From NCBI GenBank assembly GCA_037783415.1, contig JAZGTN010000051.1:930001-994000 (forward strand): DNA of 64,000 bases, given 5' to 3'. Position numbers and translations under genes: made by a program. The notes beneath the pieces were generated by a model. That model was not told where the DNA came from and searched no databases. It saw only the letters and a program-made list of their open reading frames with translations. Source of the DNA: Leptasterias polaris (taxonomy: Eukaryota > Echinodermata > Asteroidea > Forcipulatida > Asteriidae). This document shows, piece after piece, positions 12,644 to 22,189 of this stretch (its first letter is position 1; every line of letters begins with the position of its first letter).

Positions 12644-13942
12644 GTCTACTGCCATACTACGCTGAAAACACCGGTTCTCGTCTGATCACCGAAGTTAAGC
12701 ATCGTCGGGCCCGGTCAGTACTTGGACGGGAGACCTCCTGGGAATACCGGGTGCTGTAGACATCTTTTTGTATTTTTCCTCAACATACGGAGGTTAGAAA
12801 CAATCTAAACTGAAGCCCCTAAATTAAAGTTAGCAACGTGTCTACTGCCATACTACCCTGAAAACACCGGTTCTCGTCTGATCACCGAAGTTAAGCATCG
12901 TCGGGCCCGGTCAGTACTTGGACGGGAGACCTCCTGGGAATACTGGGTGCTGTAGACATATTTTGTATTTTTCCTCAAAATACGGAAGTTAGATATCTAA
13001 ACTAGAAACTGAAGCCCCTAAATTAAAGTCAGCAACGTGTCTACTGCCATACTACGCTGAAAACACCGGTTCTCGTCTGATCACCGAAGTTAAGCATCGT
13101 CGGGCCCGGTCAGTACTTGGACGGGACACCTCCTGGGAATACCGGGTGCTGTAGACATCTTTTTGTATTTTTCCTCAACATACGGAGGTTAGAAACAATC
13201 TAAACTGAAGCCCCTAAATTAAAGTTAGCAACGTGTCTACTGCCATACTATGCTGAAAACACCGGTTCTCGTCTGATCACCGAAGTTAAGCATCGTCGGG
13301 CCCGGTCAGTACTTGGACGGGAGACCTCCTGGGAATACCGGGTGCTGTAGACATCTTTTTGTATTTTTCCTCAACATACGGAGGTTAGAAACAATCTAAA
13401 CTGAAACCCCTAAATTAAAGTTAGCAACGTGTCTACTGCCATACTACGCTGAAAACACCGGTTTTCGTCTGATCACCGAAGTTAAGCATCGTCGGGCCCG
13501 GTCAGTACTTGGACGGGAGACCTCCTGGGAATACCGGGTGCTGTAGACATATTTTTGTATTTGTCATCAACATACGGAGGTTAGAAACAATCTAAACTGA
13601 AGCCCCTAAATTAAAGTTAGCAACGTGTCTACTGCCATACTACGCTGAAAACACCGGTGGCCGTCTGATCACCGAAGTTAAGCATCGTCGGGCCCGGTCA
13701 GTACTTGGACGGGAGACCTCGTGGGAATACCGGGTGCTGTAGACATCTTTTTGTATTTTTCCTCAACATACGGAGGTTAGAAACAATCTAAACTGAAGCC
13801 CCTAAATTAAAGTCAACAAACTGTTTACTGCCATACTACGCTGAAAACACCGGTTCTCGTCTGATCTCCGAAGTTAAGCATCGTCGGGCCCGGTCAGTAC
13901 TTGGACGGGAGACCTCCTGGGAATACCGGGTGCTGTAGACAT
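12644..13942 (+). rRNA. 5S rRNA genes, left block 5 (7 copies)
   Basis: Gene starts: 12644, 12840, 13039, 13235, 13431, 13627, 13823. The strict A/C alternation has ended. The copy at 13039 reads 'gggacacctcc' in box C. The copy at 13627 has 'ggtggccgtctg' and 'ctcgtggg'. The copy at 13823 is the last gene before the transposon and starts GTTTAC; its type C spacer is cut by the insertion 25 bp after the gene. Confidence 0.95.
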
Positions 13943-13964
13943 CTTTTGTATTTTTCCTCGACAT

Positions 13965-13967
13965 ACG
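13965..13967. other. Left target-site duplication (ACG)
   Basis: ACG directly precedes the transposon and is repeated at 21939-21941. Removing the element and one ACG restores the ordinary type C spacer 'gacatacggaggttagatc', so the insertion is precise and the duplication is 3 bp. Confidence 0.9.
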
Positions 13968-14037
13968 TAGGCCATAATACATGGAGGCAAAGTGTCTCTA
14001 TTTTTCAATTTTCGTGCAACACGGCTGGGGATTACTT
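13968..14037 (+). repeat. Left terminal inverted repeat, two-part
   Basis: The outer 17 bp (13968-13984) are a perfect inverted match to 21922-21938. After an unmatched 26-bp stretch, an inner 27 bp (14011-14037, starting TTCGTGCAACACGG) matches 21879-21905 with one mismatch. Further in, words such as 'aaatcca' and 'cttatcccca' (about 14073-14095) reappear inverted near 21812-21835, so the repeat continues in diverged form for roughly 130 bp. Confidence 0.9.
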
Positions 14038-14214
14038 AAAACTACTTTGAACGGGTTGCAAATATGTATCTAAATCCAAAACAGCTTATCCCCAAGCGTG
14101 AAAACTGCACATTAATTTTTTTGGGGGTTATTAATAAAACTATATGAATAATGTCATTTTACTAATAAGCTGCATTTGCCATACATTAAAACACTGTGTT
14201 GATATGCTTCAAAA

Positions 14215-14690
14215 GTTCAAGTATAATGAAATGTGGTGTTTTCCAAAGCAGCTCTTGAATAGGGTGGTGTTGGACACTTTCATCTTGAGTAGTGGTCTTG
14301 CCCGGGGGTGGGGGTTGGGTGGGATGGGGTTAGGGGAGGGGGTGTGTCCCCCCCTTTTTTAAAACTTATAGCCCAAGCACAATGAAATGTGGTGTTTGTC
14401 AAAGCAGCTCTTGAATAGGGTGGTGTTGGGCACTTTCATCTTGAGTAGTGGTCTTGCTTGCCCGGGGGTGGGGGTGGGGTGGGGTTAGTGGAGGGGGTGT
14501 GTCCCCCCCCTTTTAAACTTATAGCTCAAGCATAATGAAATGTGGTGTTTGGCAAAGCAGCTTTTGGGTAGGGTGGTGGTGACAACTTTCATCTTGAGTA
14601 GTGGTCTTGCCCGGGACCGGAGGAGTGTGGGATATGGGGGGGGGGGGGGGGGGGGTGTCACCCCTTTTTAAACTAATAGCTATTTAAAGA
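14215..14690 (+). repeat. Three-copy G-rich tandem repeat inside the transposon
   Basis: Three diverged units of about 153-156 bp, anchored by 'aatgaaatgtggtg' at 14225, 14381 and 14534. Each holds 'tcttgagtagtggtcttgc', then a G-rich stretch, then a C run and 'aaacttatagc' or similar. The G-rich parts (14302-14343, 14461-14498) have many runs of three or more G. The third unit has an uninterrupted run of 20 G at 14636-14655. They lie downstream of the minus-strand gene and could form G-quadruplexes; no coding function is seen. Confidence 0.85.
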
Positions 14691-15534
14691 CATACTCATC
14701 TACCAACTGATCGAGTGTTCTCTCTCATGTGTAAATGTTTATTTTAATTTTTTGTTACCTCACAAATCAGTAGCAAGCCTGTATTTAACGGTGGTTATAA
14801 AATTTCAAATTTAGCTCAACAGTTGGGGAGAGTGGAAGGATATGCATTATTGTTATTTCAAACCAAGGCCCAAACACCAGACCTGATTGGGTGCACCAAA
14901 ATATATGTATCCTCTACCTTTTTTCTAACCGTATTCTTACTGTGGAACCCCCTGCAACCTCCCCCCTCCCAAAGACTCCAACCCATAATATTTGTTTTAT
15001 TTTCTGTTTAAATCGTTTTAAAGACAGATGAACAAAATCAAAAATGGATACCTTTTGCAGTTGTTACAATTTTGAGCTAATGTCAGCACCGACAAAAAAT
15101 ACTGTACATGCTTCTCATGACACAGGTTTTTTCATTTCAATAGAAAGGATTTACATGTACAGTGTAACCAAATTCCCTTTCGGTTGTGTCAGAAATATGT
15201 CGTGGATGGCAAATTGTTTTGGTAAGAGCTAACAAAAACAACCAATCTGAAGATGTTACTTATTTCTTTGTTAGATTCAATGAAAATTGCACAACGGCCT
15301 GCCAAAAGGTTAAGTTTTGATTTGCGATTTTACATTATTAATTTACGGAATAAATAATCCACGTGAATCAAAAACGCTGTTGATTTACAACTCCCTTTGT
15401 TTTAACTTTCTATGCACCTGAATTAACCAAGTTGTAAAACTCAATACGTTTTTATTGAGTATGTTTTAGAAATGTTTGAAGAAAGAAGCCAGAGCTCATA
15501 ACCAAACGAGTAAAACCAAAGTTGCCAGAGGAAA
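14691..15534. other. Transposon 3' noncoding region
   Basis: Between the G-rich repeats and the gene's stop codon the sequence is A/T-rich with only short chance ORFs. Apart from the polyadenylation signal at 15451-15456 I see no feature. It is the likely 3' untranslated and downstream region of the minus-strand gene. Confidence 0.5.
15451..15456 (-). promoter_or_regulatory. Putative polyadenylation signal AATAAA
   Basis: AATAAA on the minus strand, about 80 bp past the TGA stop of the transposon gene. Position and sequence fit the transcript's 3' end; no transcript evidence is available. Confidence 0.5.
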
Positions 15535-18500
15535 TCATTCATCAGCCTCAGAATCGACATCATCCTCTAAATCTTCATCTGACATGGAATCTTCCTGGAG
15601 ATTGTCACACCCAACACACGTGCACAGTTGTGTACAACGCAGACCGATCTCAACACAGCATTTTGACTTGCTTCCAGCAGTTACAACATAGTTAGAAGAA
15701 AGCTTGCATTTTGTCTTTTTACAAGTACAATACATGAGTTCCAGCATACTCTCAGGTGCAGGTGGCAAATCACACCAGTCAATTTGCAGAGTTGTAGGGT
15801 TGTCCTCAGAATTGTCAATTGTCCATCCTCTTCCATCGGGGCTTGGTATTTCTGGGCACTGCTGTAGACTACGCCGAAATATTGCAGATTGATAGCTAGC
15901 TCTCTGAACATGTTTAACCAGGGCATCTTTGTTGGGAGGTAGTGCCTCCTCTGCATGTGTTCCAAGCCGAAACTTGTTGTATCTTGCCTCATTGATATCC
16001 GTAGCTTTTTCCTGGCCATACAGATGACACACAAATTGCTCTAGCCTGGAAATCACATCTTGAGGAGCATCAAAAGATTCGCCAAGTTCTTTGAAAACGG
16101 AAATGTACTGCTGATTTTTTAGCATCAACTTCAATGCCTGGACTTTTCCCTTTCCAAAAAAACCACTGACTGAGTCGCATCCAGTAAATGGATGTAATCC
16201 AAGAAGAGCGGCACAAACCTCTGCTCCCAGATGTTTCTGTATAATGTGAACATCAATTGTTCGAACTGTGTCTCCACGGCCAGTATGGAAGAGTAGTTGT
16301 GAACTGATATATTGTGCAAATGCTAGACTAATGACCAGGACATCAGTGTCTGGGCTCTTGATGACAATGGCAGGAGGATTTGATGGTGTTGCAGAGGTGA
16401 CTTCAGACATCTTGCTATGCACATAGGCAGCATGTAAAAGGAGCCTTGTGTCTGCCTCTTCGTGACTGCATTCAAGTTCCGGGATCATGGTTACCTTCAC
16501 CGTTCCATTCACTGGACCTATTGCATGACATTCTCGTCCATGTGCAATGTAAACGGTTACGTTCTTGAATGTGCTGGCTGGGGTCTTCTTCCAAGCTGAA
16601 AACAGGTACCTTACCAATTCCTCCTTGTTTTGGCCTGCGCTCAGGAATTTTTTCCATAGGGTCGGTCGCTTCTGATTTGTGTTTGTCGCTTGGATCTTGA
16701 CAACTTGTACTCCTGTTGCTGCACGATGGATCCGTTCAGCATTTTTTATACTGATGTCAGGATAGGTGTCGGTGATGAAGTGGACAGTTGATGAATGATG
16801 GTGTTGTGCCAATTTTACCAACTGTTGAAGAATGTATTCTGCCAACAGAAAGAATGTTATCGGTGCTTTTCGGGAGTGCAGTTGCTGCAGCATGGCCATA
16901 CCATCGACAAGCCAAACACTGCCTGATGGAATCTTGTCAATGGTCACTTGCTTATCTACTATGGATTCCAGTTTATGAAGTAGTGTTGCTTTGTTTGTCT
17001 TTATCAAAGTGCCTTGTTGTGTTGCTAAGGGCAGTGGTACAGGTCCAAGACAGTACGACAGCATTTCCTTTAAGTTGATATCCCTTGATTTTCCTATGAG
17101 CATCAACCGTGCAAACAATTTCCTGTTGGCTTCTAAGGTTATCCTTTTCCCCTTCACCTTGGTCACTGTTTTTTTCTTGACTCCAAATGTTGGGAGGTTC
17201 TGTCTCTTAATTGGCTCGAAGAAAGTTGATGTATCGCATTGGCTTTGGAGACGATCTCTCGCAAAAGTGACAAATGCTTTGTTGCCATGTGAATGTGCTT
17301 GCAGCAAACCATTCTGAACATTTCCTGGTGCTACAACACCTGAAGATAGATGCAGCAATTCACCGCCCTCTTCATCAAATGGGTTTACCATGCTGCGTAC
17401 TGTTGTCATCACAGCTATCACATCACGCTCATCTCTGGAGATTCTAGCCTTGTCAAGATCTTTCCTTGTTCTTGAATTTTCGACTTTCCCTGCCATTGCC
17501 TTGCACTCATTTGTGATTGCTGAAGTTTCATGTTGGGTCAGGAGCCATCTCATCACCGCACCTGTGTTCAAGGTGAATCCGACAAGGCCGCCCCTTGTTT
17601 TTGCATCTCTGTTGCATGTTTGTTCTATGCACATGTCACATTCAACTTGAGCAAACCCATGACTCTCCTGGCGTTGAACAGCAAACTCCCCAGTTGCTAA
17701 GGCATCATATACAATGGGATGGGTCTGTGGTAGGTCACACATTTCTAAGTAGTAGGCTGACAAATATCTTGCATAATTGGGTCTGTCATAGGCAAACATC
17801 CAAGGAAGGATGTTTCTTACTGCAGATAGGTGAAGTTCCCAGTTGCCGGTTCTGGTAGCTCTGGTCAGCAGCAACACATTTTCAACCATCTCAATATAAG
17901 ACATCCAGAATGCAACTGTTGGGCTCTCTTTGCTTCTCTTCTTGTTGAACTCAGTGAACGAAGTAGCAATGTCTGTGAATGATTCACTGCTAACTACACC
18001 TGATATGTCGTTGTTGTGAAAGCCTGTAGCCAATTTGTTTATTGTGACATTTACCACAACAAGTTCTTCTTCATTTAGACTGTCCATGTAAGCCTCCCAC
18101 TGCAGGCGACGAAGGGCCTCATATGTTATTTTATGTGCTCGCATGCTCCTATTATAATGATGTCCATTCATGACGCCATTCAAAGAACATTGTGCTACAA
18201 GACCAGACTCTATCATTATGTCACCTATTCCGGCATCACTATACCTCTTCCCGATGCAAGCCAAGTAGGTCATCTTGGTGTGAAACATTCCAAGCCTGAC
18301 AACAAGATGTTTCTTGAAGTTGTCATCACGCCATCGTATTTGTTGAGCTTTGGCATACAGGGCCTGGTCGAAAACAACAACAACAGCATCTTGATGTAAT
18401 TTGTCGGCATAACTCAAGGTGCGTGTAAGAATTGTTTGAACTGTGTCCATTTCTGTTGGGTTGGCGTCTATGACAGGAAGATAAGCAATGGTGGATTTCC

Positions 18501-21500
18501 CCGGCAACAAGATACACAACTGCGTGTTGAAGCCTGTCCATCCTGGAATGTCTGAATTTTTCAACTTCACCAGATTATACGCCATATCTAAATTTCTTGC
18601 TGCCATCTCAGAGCCATGATGTACATTTTCAGAAACATCAATTTGCCTTCCAAAACTTTCAGGTCCTTTCTTCTTGCCATGCCCGAAAAATGGAGTGATG
18701 TCGGTGGGAGGGGGATTCAGACTTCTTTTGCGGGTCCTTGTTATGGAGGGGGGCTCAGTTGTACTTACATCAAGGTTTGGGAAAATTGCTCTCTGAACCA
18801 TGATTCCATTGGTGCTGTGCGTTGTTCCCTTCCCCGATAAAGTTTCCTCGCCAAAGTCTATATTATCCCATATCAAAGTAGTAAAGCAATGTGGAATAAT
18901 GCCTGCAGGAATGGCTCTATCACCAATTGCAATTTGGCGTTTTGCAAGGCCTGTAATGTGTTCCATTAGAGTAGGGTAGGAGACGCAATGCCCGAGACCA
19001 TTAAGAATTCCAACTACCTGGGCTGAACCAGTCAAATGACGGACTGCCACAGCAAGACTTAAGTGTTTTGGGGTTGCACACTTGCCTTTAGAAGCCAAGT
19101 ATACAAGATCCTGCCCAATAGAAAGCAGTTTACGATGGCACTTGTCGGGAACAGCAACATGCTCTGAATACTCTGGTTCTGAAGATTCTCCAACAAGCCA
19201 GGCCAGGAAATTGTATAGTTCACAGGGAATTACATCTTCTGCTTTCTCAAGTGACAGATGGATAGATGTTGGGGGCCATGGTGGTGTCTGTGGCTGTGTG
19301 GTTGACATCTTAGACTTAAGCAAAAGTGCAGCATTGTACAAAGTTCGCAGATTGGAAGTAGCATTGGGACTTTGTGCTGGCGGTGCATCATCGTCCTTGC
19401 TAATGTGAGCACTGTTGTCATCTTCTATTGAGCTATCACCTGATGTTGAATCTCCCAACAAATCTTCGACAAGGTCCTCAGCTGACAACGTTTCTGTAAA
19501 AACTATGTCACTCATTCTTCTGTTTGAGGGTCTCATGAAAATCAACTGAGGAAAGGTCTGCTGAAGTCGCTTCTTTAAATTCCATGTGCGATATGGAGCA
19601 TCGATGCCATGGATTTCTCTGATTTTACTCACATACAGTTTATTCAGCCTCGCCAATGTCAGGATTTCCTTATTTTGAATGAGACGCTGTCGGATCACAT
19701 CATCAGAAAATTTAGAAAAAGCATCCTCGTATCCAGCTTGAATTGGAGTGAGGGGTCTGCTCTTCTTGCTTAGGAATCTGGTATATGTTTTGTAGCACTC
19801 GGGATGATACTGTAGTTCCCTGGCGACCAAGTCTTGGCCATCAATTTTCTGAAGGAGATTGGTGTCTTCCTTTTTGCGTGCAGCTGTCAAGAGTTGACCT
19901 CCTTTAACCTGCTCACATTTTATTAACCTTACCACTGACCTTTTGCCTGAGACACGATCTCTGCGATATTTTGTGCTATTACACAACAAACACTCATCTG
20001 GGAACATGTGTCTTCTTATCCATGGTCTTGCCCTCTTTCCTTCAGAAGATCTGAGCTCACGCTGAAAGCTGTCATCAACAGTGCTCAAACCAGAGCATTC
20101 TCCATGGTCTTCGTCTATGTTGGGGTCTGGTTTTCGAGGAAAGGGGAAAAAAAATATTGTTATACCTTGAATGCCATATTTCATTTATACAACGCTAATT
20201 ATTAAGAATTAGTTTACTTCAATGTTAACAATGAACATCATTTGTCAAAGTAAACATTTATTATAATGTTCTCATTTCAACTCTAAGCCCATAAACAAGT
20301 CAAATCATGTGACATTTCAACAAAACATGAAAAAGACAAAAATACCTACATGAAAACAGTTATTGTAGCATATTTCACAAAATGCTCTTAATCTGATAGA
20401 GCCCCCCCCCCCTGATGCTGACAGACAACCCCCACCCTGCTCATCTTCTTCCCCCTTCCCCCACCTCTAACTGTCAGAGCAAACGTAGGCAGCACTGTAC
20501 GCATTTGTATGCTCAATAAAAAGTATGTGATTGCTCTTTCAGTTCGTTTTCTGTAATTTCTCAAAAGCCATTAATTATTGAACCAACAGTGTTCGAAAAC
20601 ACGGTGTAAAAGTAAAAAAAAAAAAAAGATTGTCACTGGGGTTTGAAATCGCAAAAGATTCAAAAGCAGAACTAACTAATGATCAAACAGTAAATGTGAT
20701 TAAATTACATTCAAGCAACATGTAAAAATTTAATTCCTATATATGTCAATAAGGTACACAAATAACACCCCAATAACACCCCCCCCCCAAAAAAAAAAAC
20801 CACACACACAAAAACACCAAACGTCTGTCAATTATACCAAGTAAAGTGTGCACAGCAAGGTAGGTGAACTATGTGCACACCAAATCCTAAAATACTACAA
20901 TAAAATTAAATACAAATCTGGGGGTGTTTTTTTATTCAGGAGGAAACAACTCAACGCTCTCCAATACTTTGGGGATTTTTATTTTAATAAAAAAAATATA
21001 TTTATAATTCTACCATATGCTTTCCCTTTCCCAATTTAAAACTAGGTAAAATTCGCTACAAACAATTTATGATCATCCAGTGGCTGGGCAGCAAACTGAC
21101 TTTAATGATGTTCAACATACAATTTAAAAAGGGTTGCTAAAACATATGAGTTGGTGTAGGGCCGAGTTGACCTCATTAACTTGTTTACCCTCACTCCATT
21201 TCTTTTTTTGAGAAGGCATAATACTCCCACCCCACCTCTCCAAGATTATCAAAAACCAAAAATCTTACCTGTGCTATTCACTTCTTTCAACTTCTGGGTT
21301 GTTTCCTCTTTTCTCCGGATCTTACTGATGTCACAGAAACGCTTATAGCACTCGTAGTGGTAGCCAACGTGGTCCGAGTTGGGTTTTGCATTCATACATT
21401 CTTGCTCATTATGGAAGTCAATACCGAGATTGACTGCAGAACTCCGTGCAATTTCTCCTTCTCTGCAGTCAAATTTTGTCCATTTGGCCCCAAAACTTAC

Positions 21501-21635
21501 AAATCTACTCCAGGAATCCTTGCTAAATTCAATGAACTTACTTTTTGTTGATGGTACTATGTGCATCACACACAAAAAGTCTGAAAAATGTTGACTTTTA
21601 CTCCCCACATTGTCACACGTTGGGAGTGCCGCCAT
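15535..21635 (-). CDS. Academ-type transposase/XPG nuclease protein, two exons, about 1652 aa
   Basis: Join of 21635-21269 (exon 1) and 20126-15535 (exon 2). ATG at 21635 sits in a strong context (AAGATGGCGG). The donor reads ACAG|GTAAGA; the acceptor follows a long pyrimidine tract ending CCAG. Exon 1 ends in phase 1 and exon 2 supplies the missing two bases (an Asp codon), so the frame continues. Order in the product: a Cys/His module ending YHYECYKRF (about 80-105); a second one with CLLC (168-171) and YHPECYKTYT (about 229-238); a central region with WDNID (542-546) and VVVFDQALY (705-713), candidates for acidic transposase residues; an XPG/FEN1-type nuclease with Asp in VDGMA (1197), Asp1242, EADTR (1346-1350), SPDTDVLV (1381-1388) and GCDSVSGFFGKGK (1438-1450); and a C-terminal cluster of nine Cys (1589-1629) before an acidic tail. 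Nuclease acidic positions match the FEN1 pattern. Which region catalyses transposition is inferred. Confidence 0.8.
20127..21268 (-). other. Intron of the transposon gene
   Basis: 1142 bp with consensus GT-AG borders and matching phase on both sides. It contains homopolymers (C run near 20402, A run near 20614, C then A runs near 20782-20800) and no ORF of note. Without splicing, exon 2 could start only at a poorly placed ATG at 20184 whose first 19 codons read the polypyrimidine tract, which supports the intron. Confidence 0.75.
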
Positions 21636-21878
21636 CTTGGTTGTTGACAACATGTGGAATGTGGCCCAACTCAGAATATGGCCCAATTTGAAATTAGTAT
21701 ACACAGATTGTGCGTACTAGATTCTAAGTTGGGACAGATTGTTGATTGGGTAAAATCATTATTTTTCACAAAATTACGGTCATTTTTTCGTCATTTTCTC
21801 AACCATGTGCACGAAATACATCTGGGGATAAGTGGATTTGGCATTAGTATGACATTTTCTTTGTATGGTGAAAAAAGT
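21636..21878 (-). promoter_or_regulatory. 5' leader and promoter region of the transposon gene
   Basis: About 240 bp between the start codon and the right inner terminal repeat. Transcription must start here or in the terminal repeat. I see no convincing TATA box; the assignment rests on position. Confidence 0.35.
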
Positions 21879-21938
21879 AAGTAATCCCCAGCTGTGTTGC
21901 ACGAACGGACAGAAAAATGACCCATGTATTATGGCCTA
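21879..21938 (-). repeat. Right terminal inverted repeat, two-part
   Basis: Outer 17 bp at 21922-21938 and inner 27 bp at 21879-21905 mirror the left end. The gap between them is 16 bp here against 26 bp at the left, so the two ends are not symmetrical. Confidence 0.9.
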
Positions 21939-21941
21939 ACG
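21939..21941. other. Right target-site duplication (ACG)
   Basis: Partner of 13965-13967. The bases that follow (GAGGTTAGATC) continue the interrupted type C spacer without loss. Confidence 0.9.
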
Positions 21942-21993
21942 GAGGTTAGATCTAAACTGGAAACTGAAGCCCCTATATTAAAGACAGCAACGT

Positions 21994-22113
21994 GTCTACT
22001 GCCATACTACGCTGAAAACACTGGTTCTCGTCTGATCACCGAAGTTAAGCATCGTCGGGCCCGGTCAGTACTTGGACGGGAGACCTCCTGGGAATACCGG
22101 GTGCTGTAGACAT
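21994..22113 (+). rRNA. 5S rRNA gene, first copy after the transposon
   Basis: Intact 120-nt copy with 'cactgg' at nt 27-32. Its upstream spacer is the right half of the split type C spacer and carries 'aagacagcaacgt' where most copies have 'aagtcagcaacgt'. The -20 element 'tatattaaa' is retained, so the insertion left the known signals of this gene in place. Confidence 0.93.
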
Positions 22114-22189
22114 CTTTTTGTATTTGTCCTCAACATACGGAGGTTAGAAACAATCTAAACTGAAGCCCCTAAATTAAAGTTAGCAACGT

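Larger units (their letters stand above)
1..13967 (+). repeat. 5S rDNA tandem array, left domain (71 units)
   Basis: Continuous head-to-tail array of 5S genes, all on the + strand, running in from outside the window and ending at the transposon target site. Unit length is mostly 196, 197 or 199-200 bp, set by the spacer type that precedes each gene. Type A contains 'cctcaacatacggagg' and 'agaaacaatctaaac'. Type B contains 'cctcaaaatacggaag' and 'agatatctaaactgg'. Type C contains 'cctcgacatacggagg' and 'agatctaaactgg' with 'tatattaaag' instead of 'taaattaaag'. A and C alternate through much of 3.5-12.6 kb, giving a 393-bp dimer. Seven-unit (about 1375-1387 bp) and eleven-unit (2152 bp) higher-order repeats are superimposed. 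There is no other gene in the array. Confidence 0.97.
13968..21938 (-). mobile_element. Academ-like DNA transposon with XPG nuclease, apparently complete
   Basis: The element is 7971 bp. Its ends begin and finish with the same 17 bp in inverted orientation (TAGGCCATAATACATGG at the left, its complement at the right), and it is flanked by a 3-bp duplication. Inside is one long two-exon gene on the minus strand with no stop or frameshift. Its product combines Cys/His modules, a large candidate transposase region, an XPG/FEN1-type nuclease and a Cys cluster. Terminal repeats, a 3-4 bp duplication, and a transposase accompanied by an XPG nuclease and a Cys-rich finger are the described features of the Academ superfamily. 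Harbinger and Zator also give 3-bp duplications, but their proteins are smaller and lack the nuclease. The superfamily call rests on memory of the family description. Confidence 0.8.

Noticed and set aside
15681..19421. Many short ORFs on both strands inside the transposon gene
   Set aside because: They overlap the 1529-codon exon in other frames and show no domains; treated as shadows.
13965..21941. Insertion by a Dada-type element, which targets multicopy RNA genes
   Set aside because: Dada elements leave longer duplications (6-7 bp as I recall) and lack an XPG nuclease; here the duplication is 3 bp and the insertion is in the spacer, not the gene.
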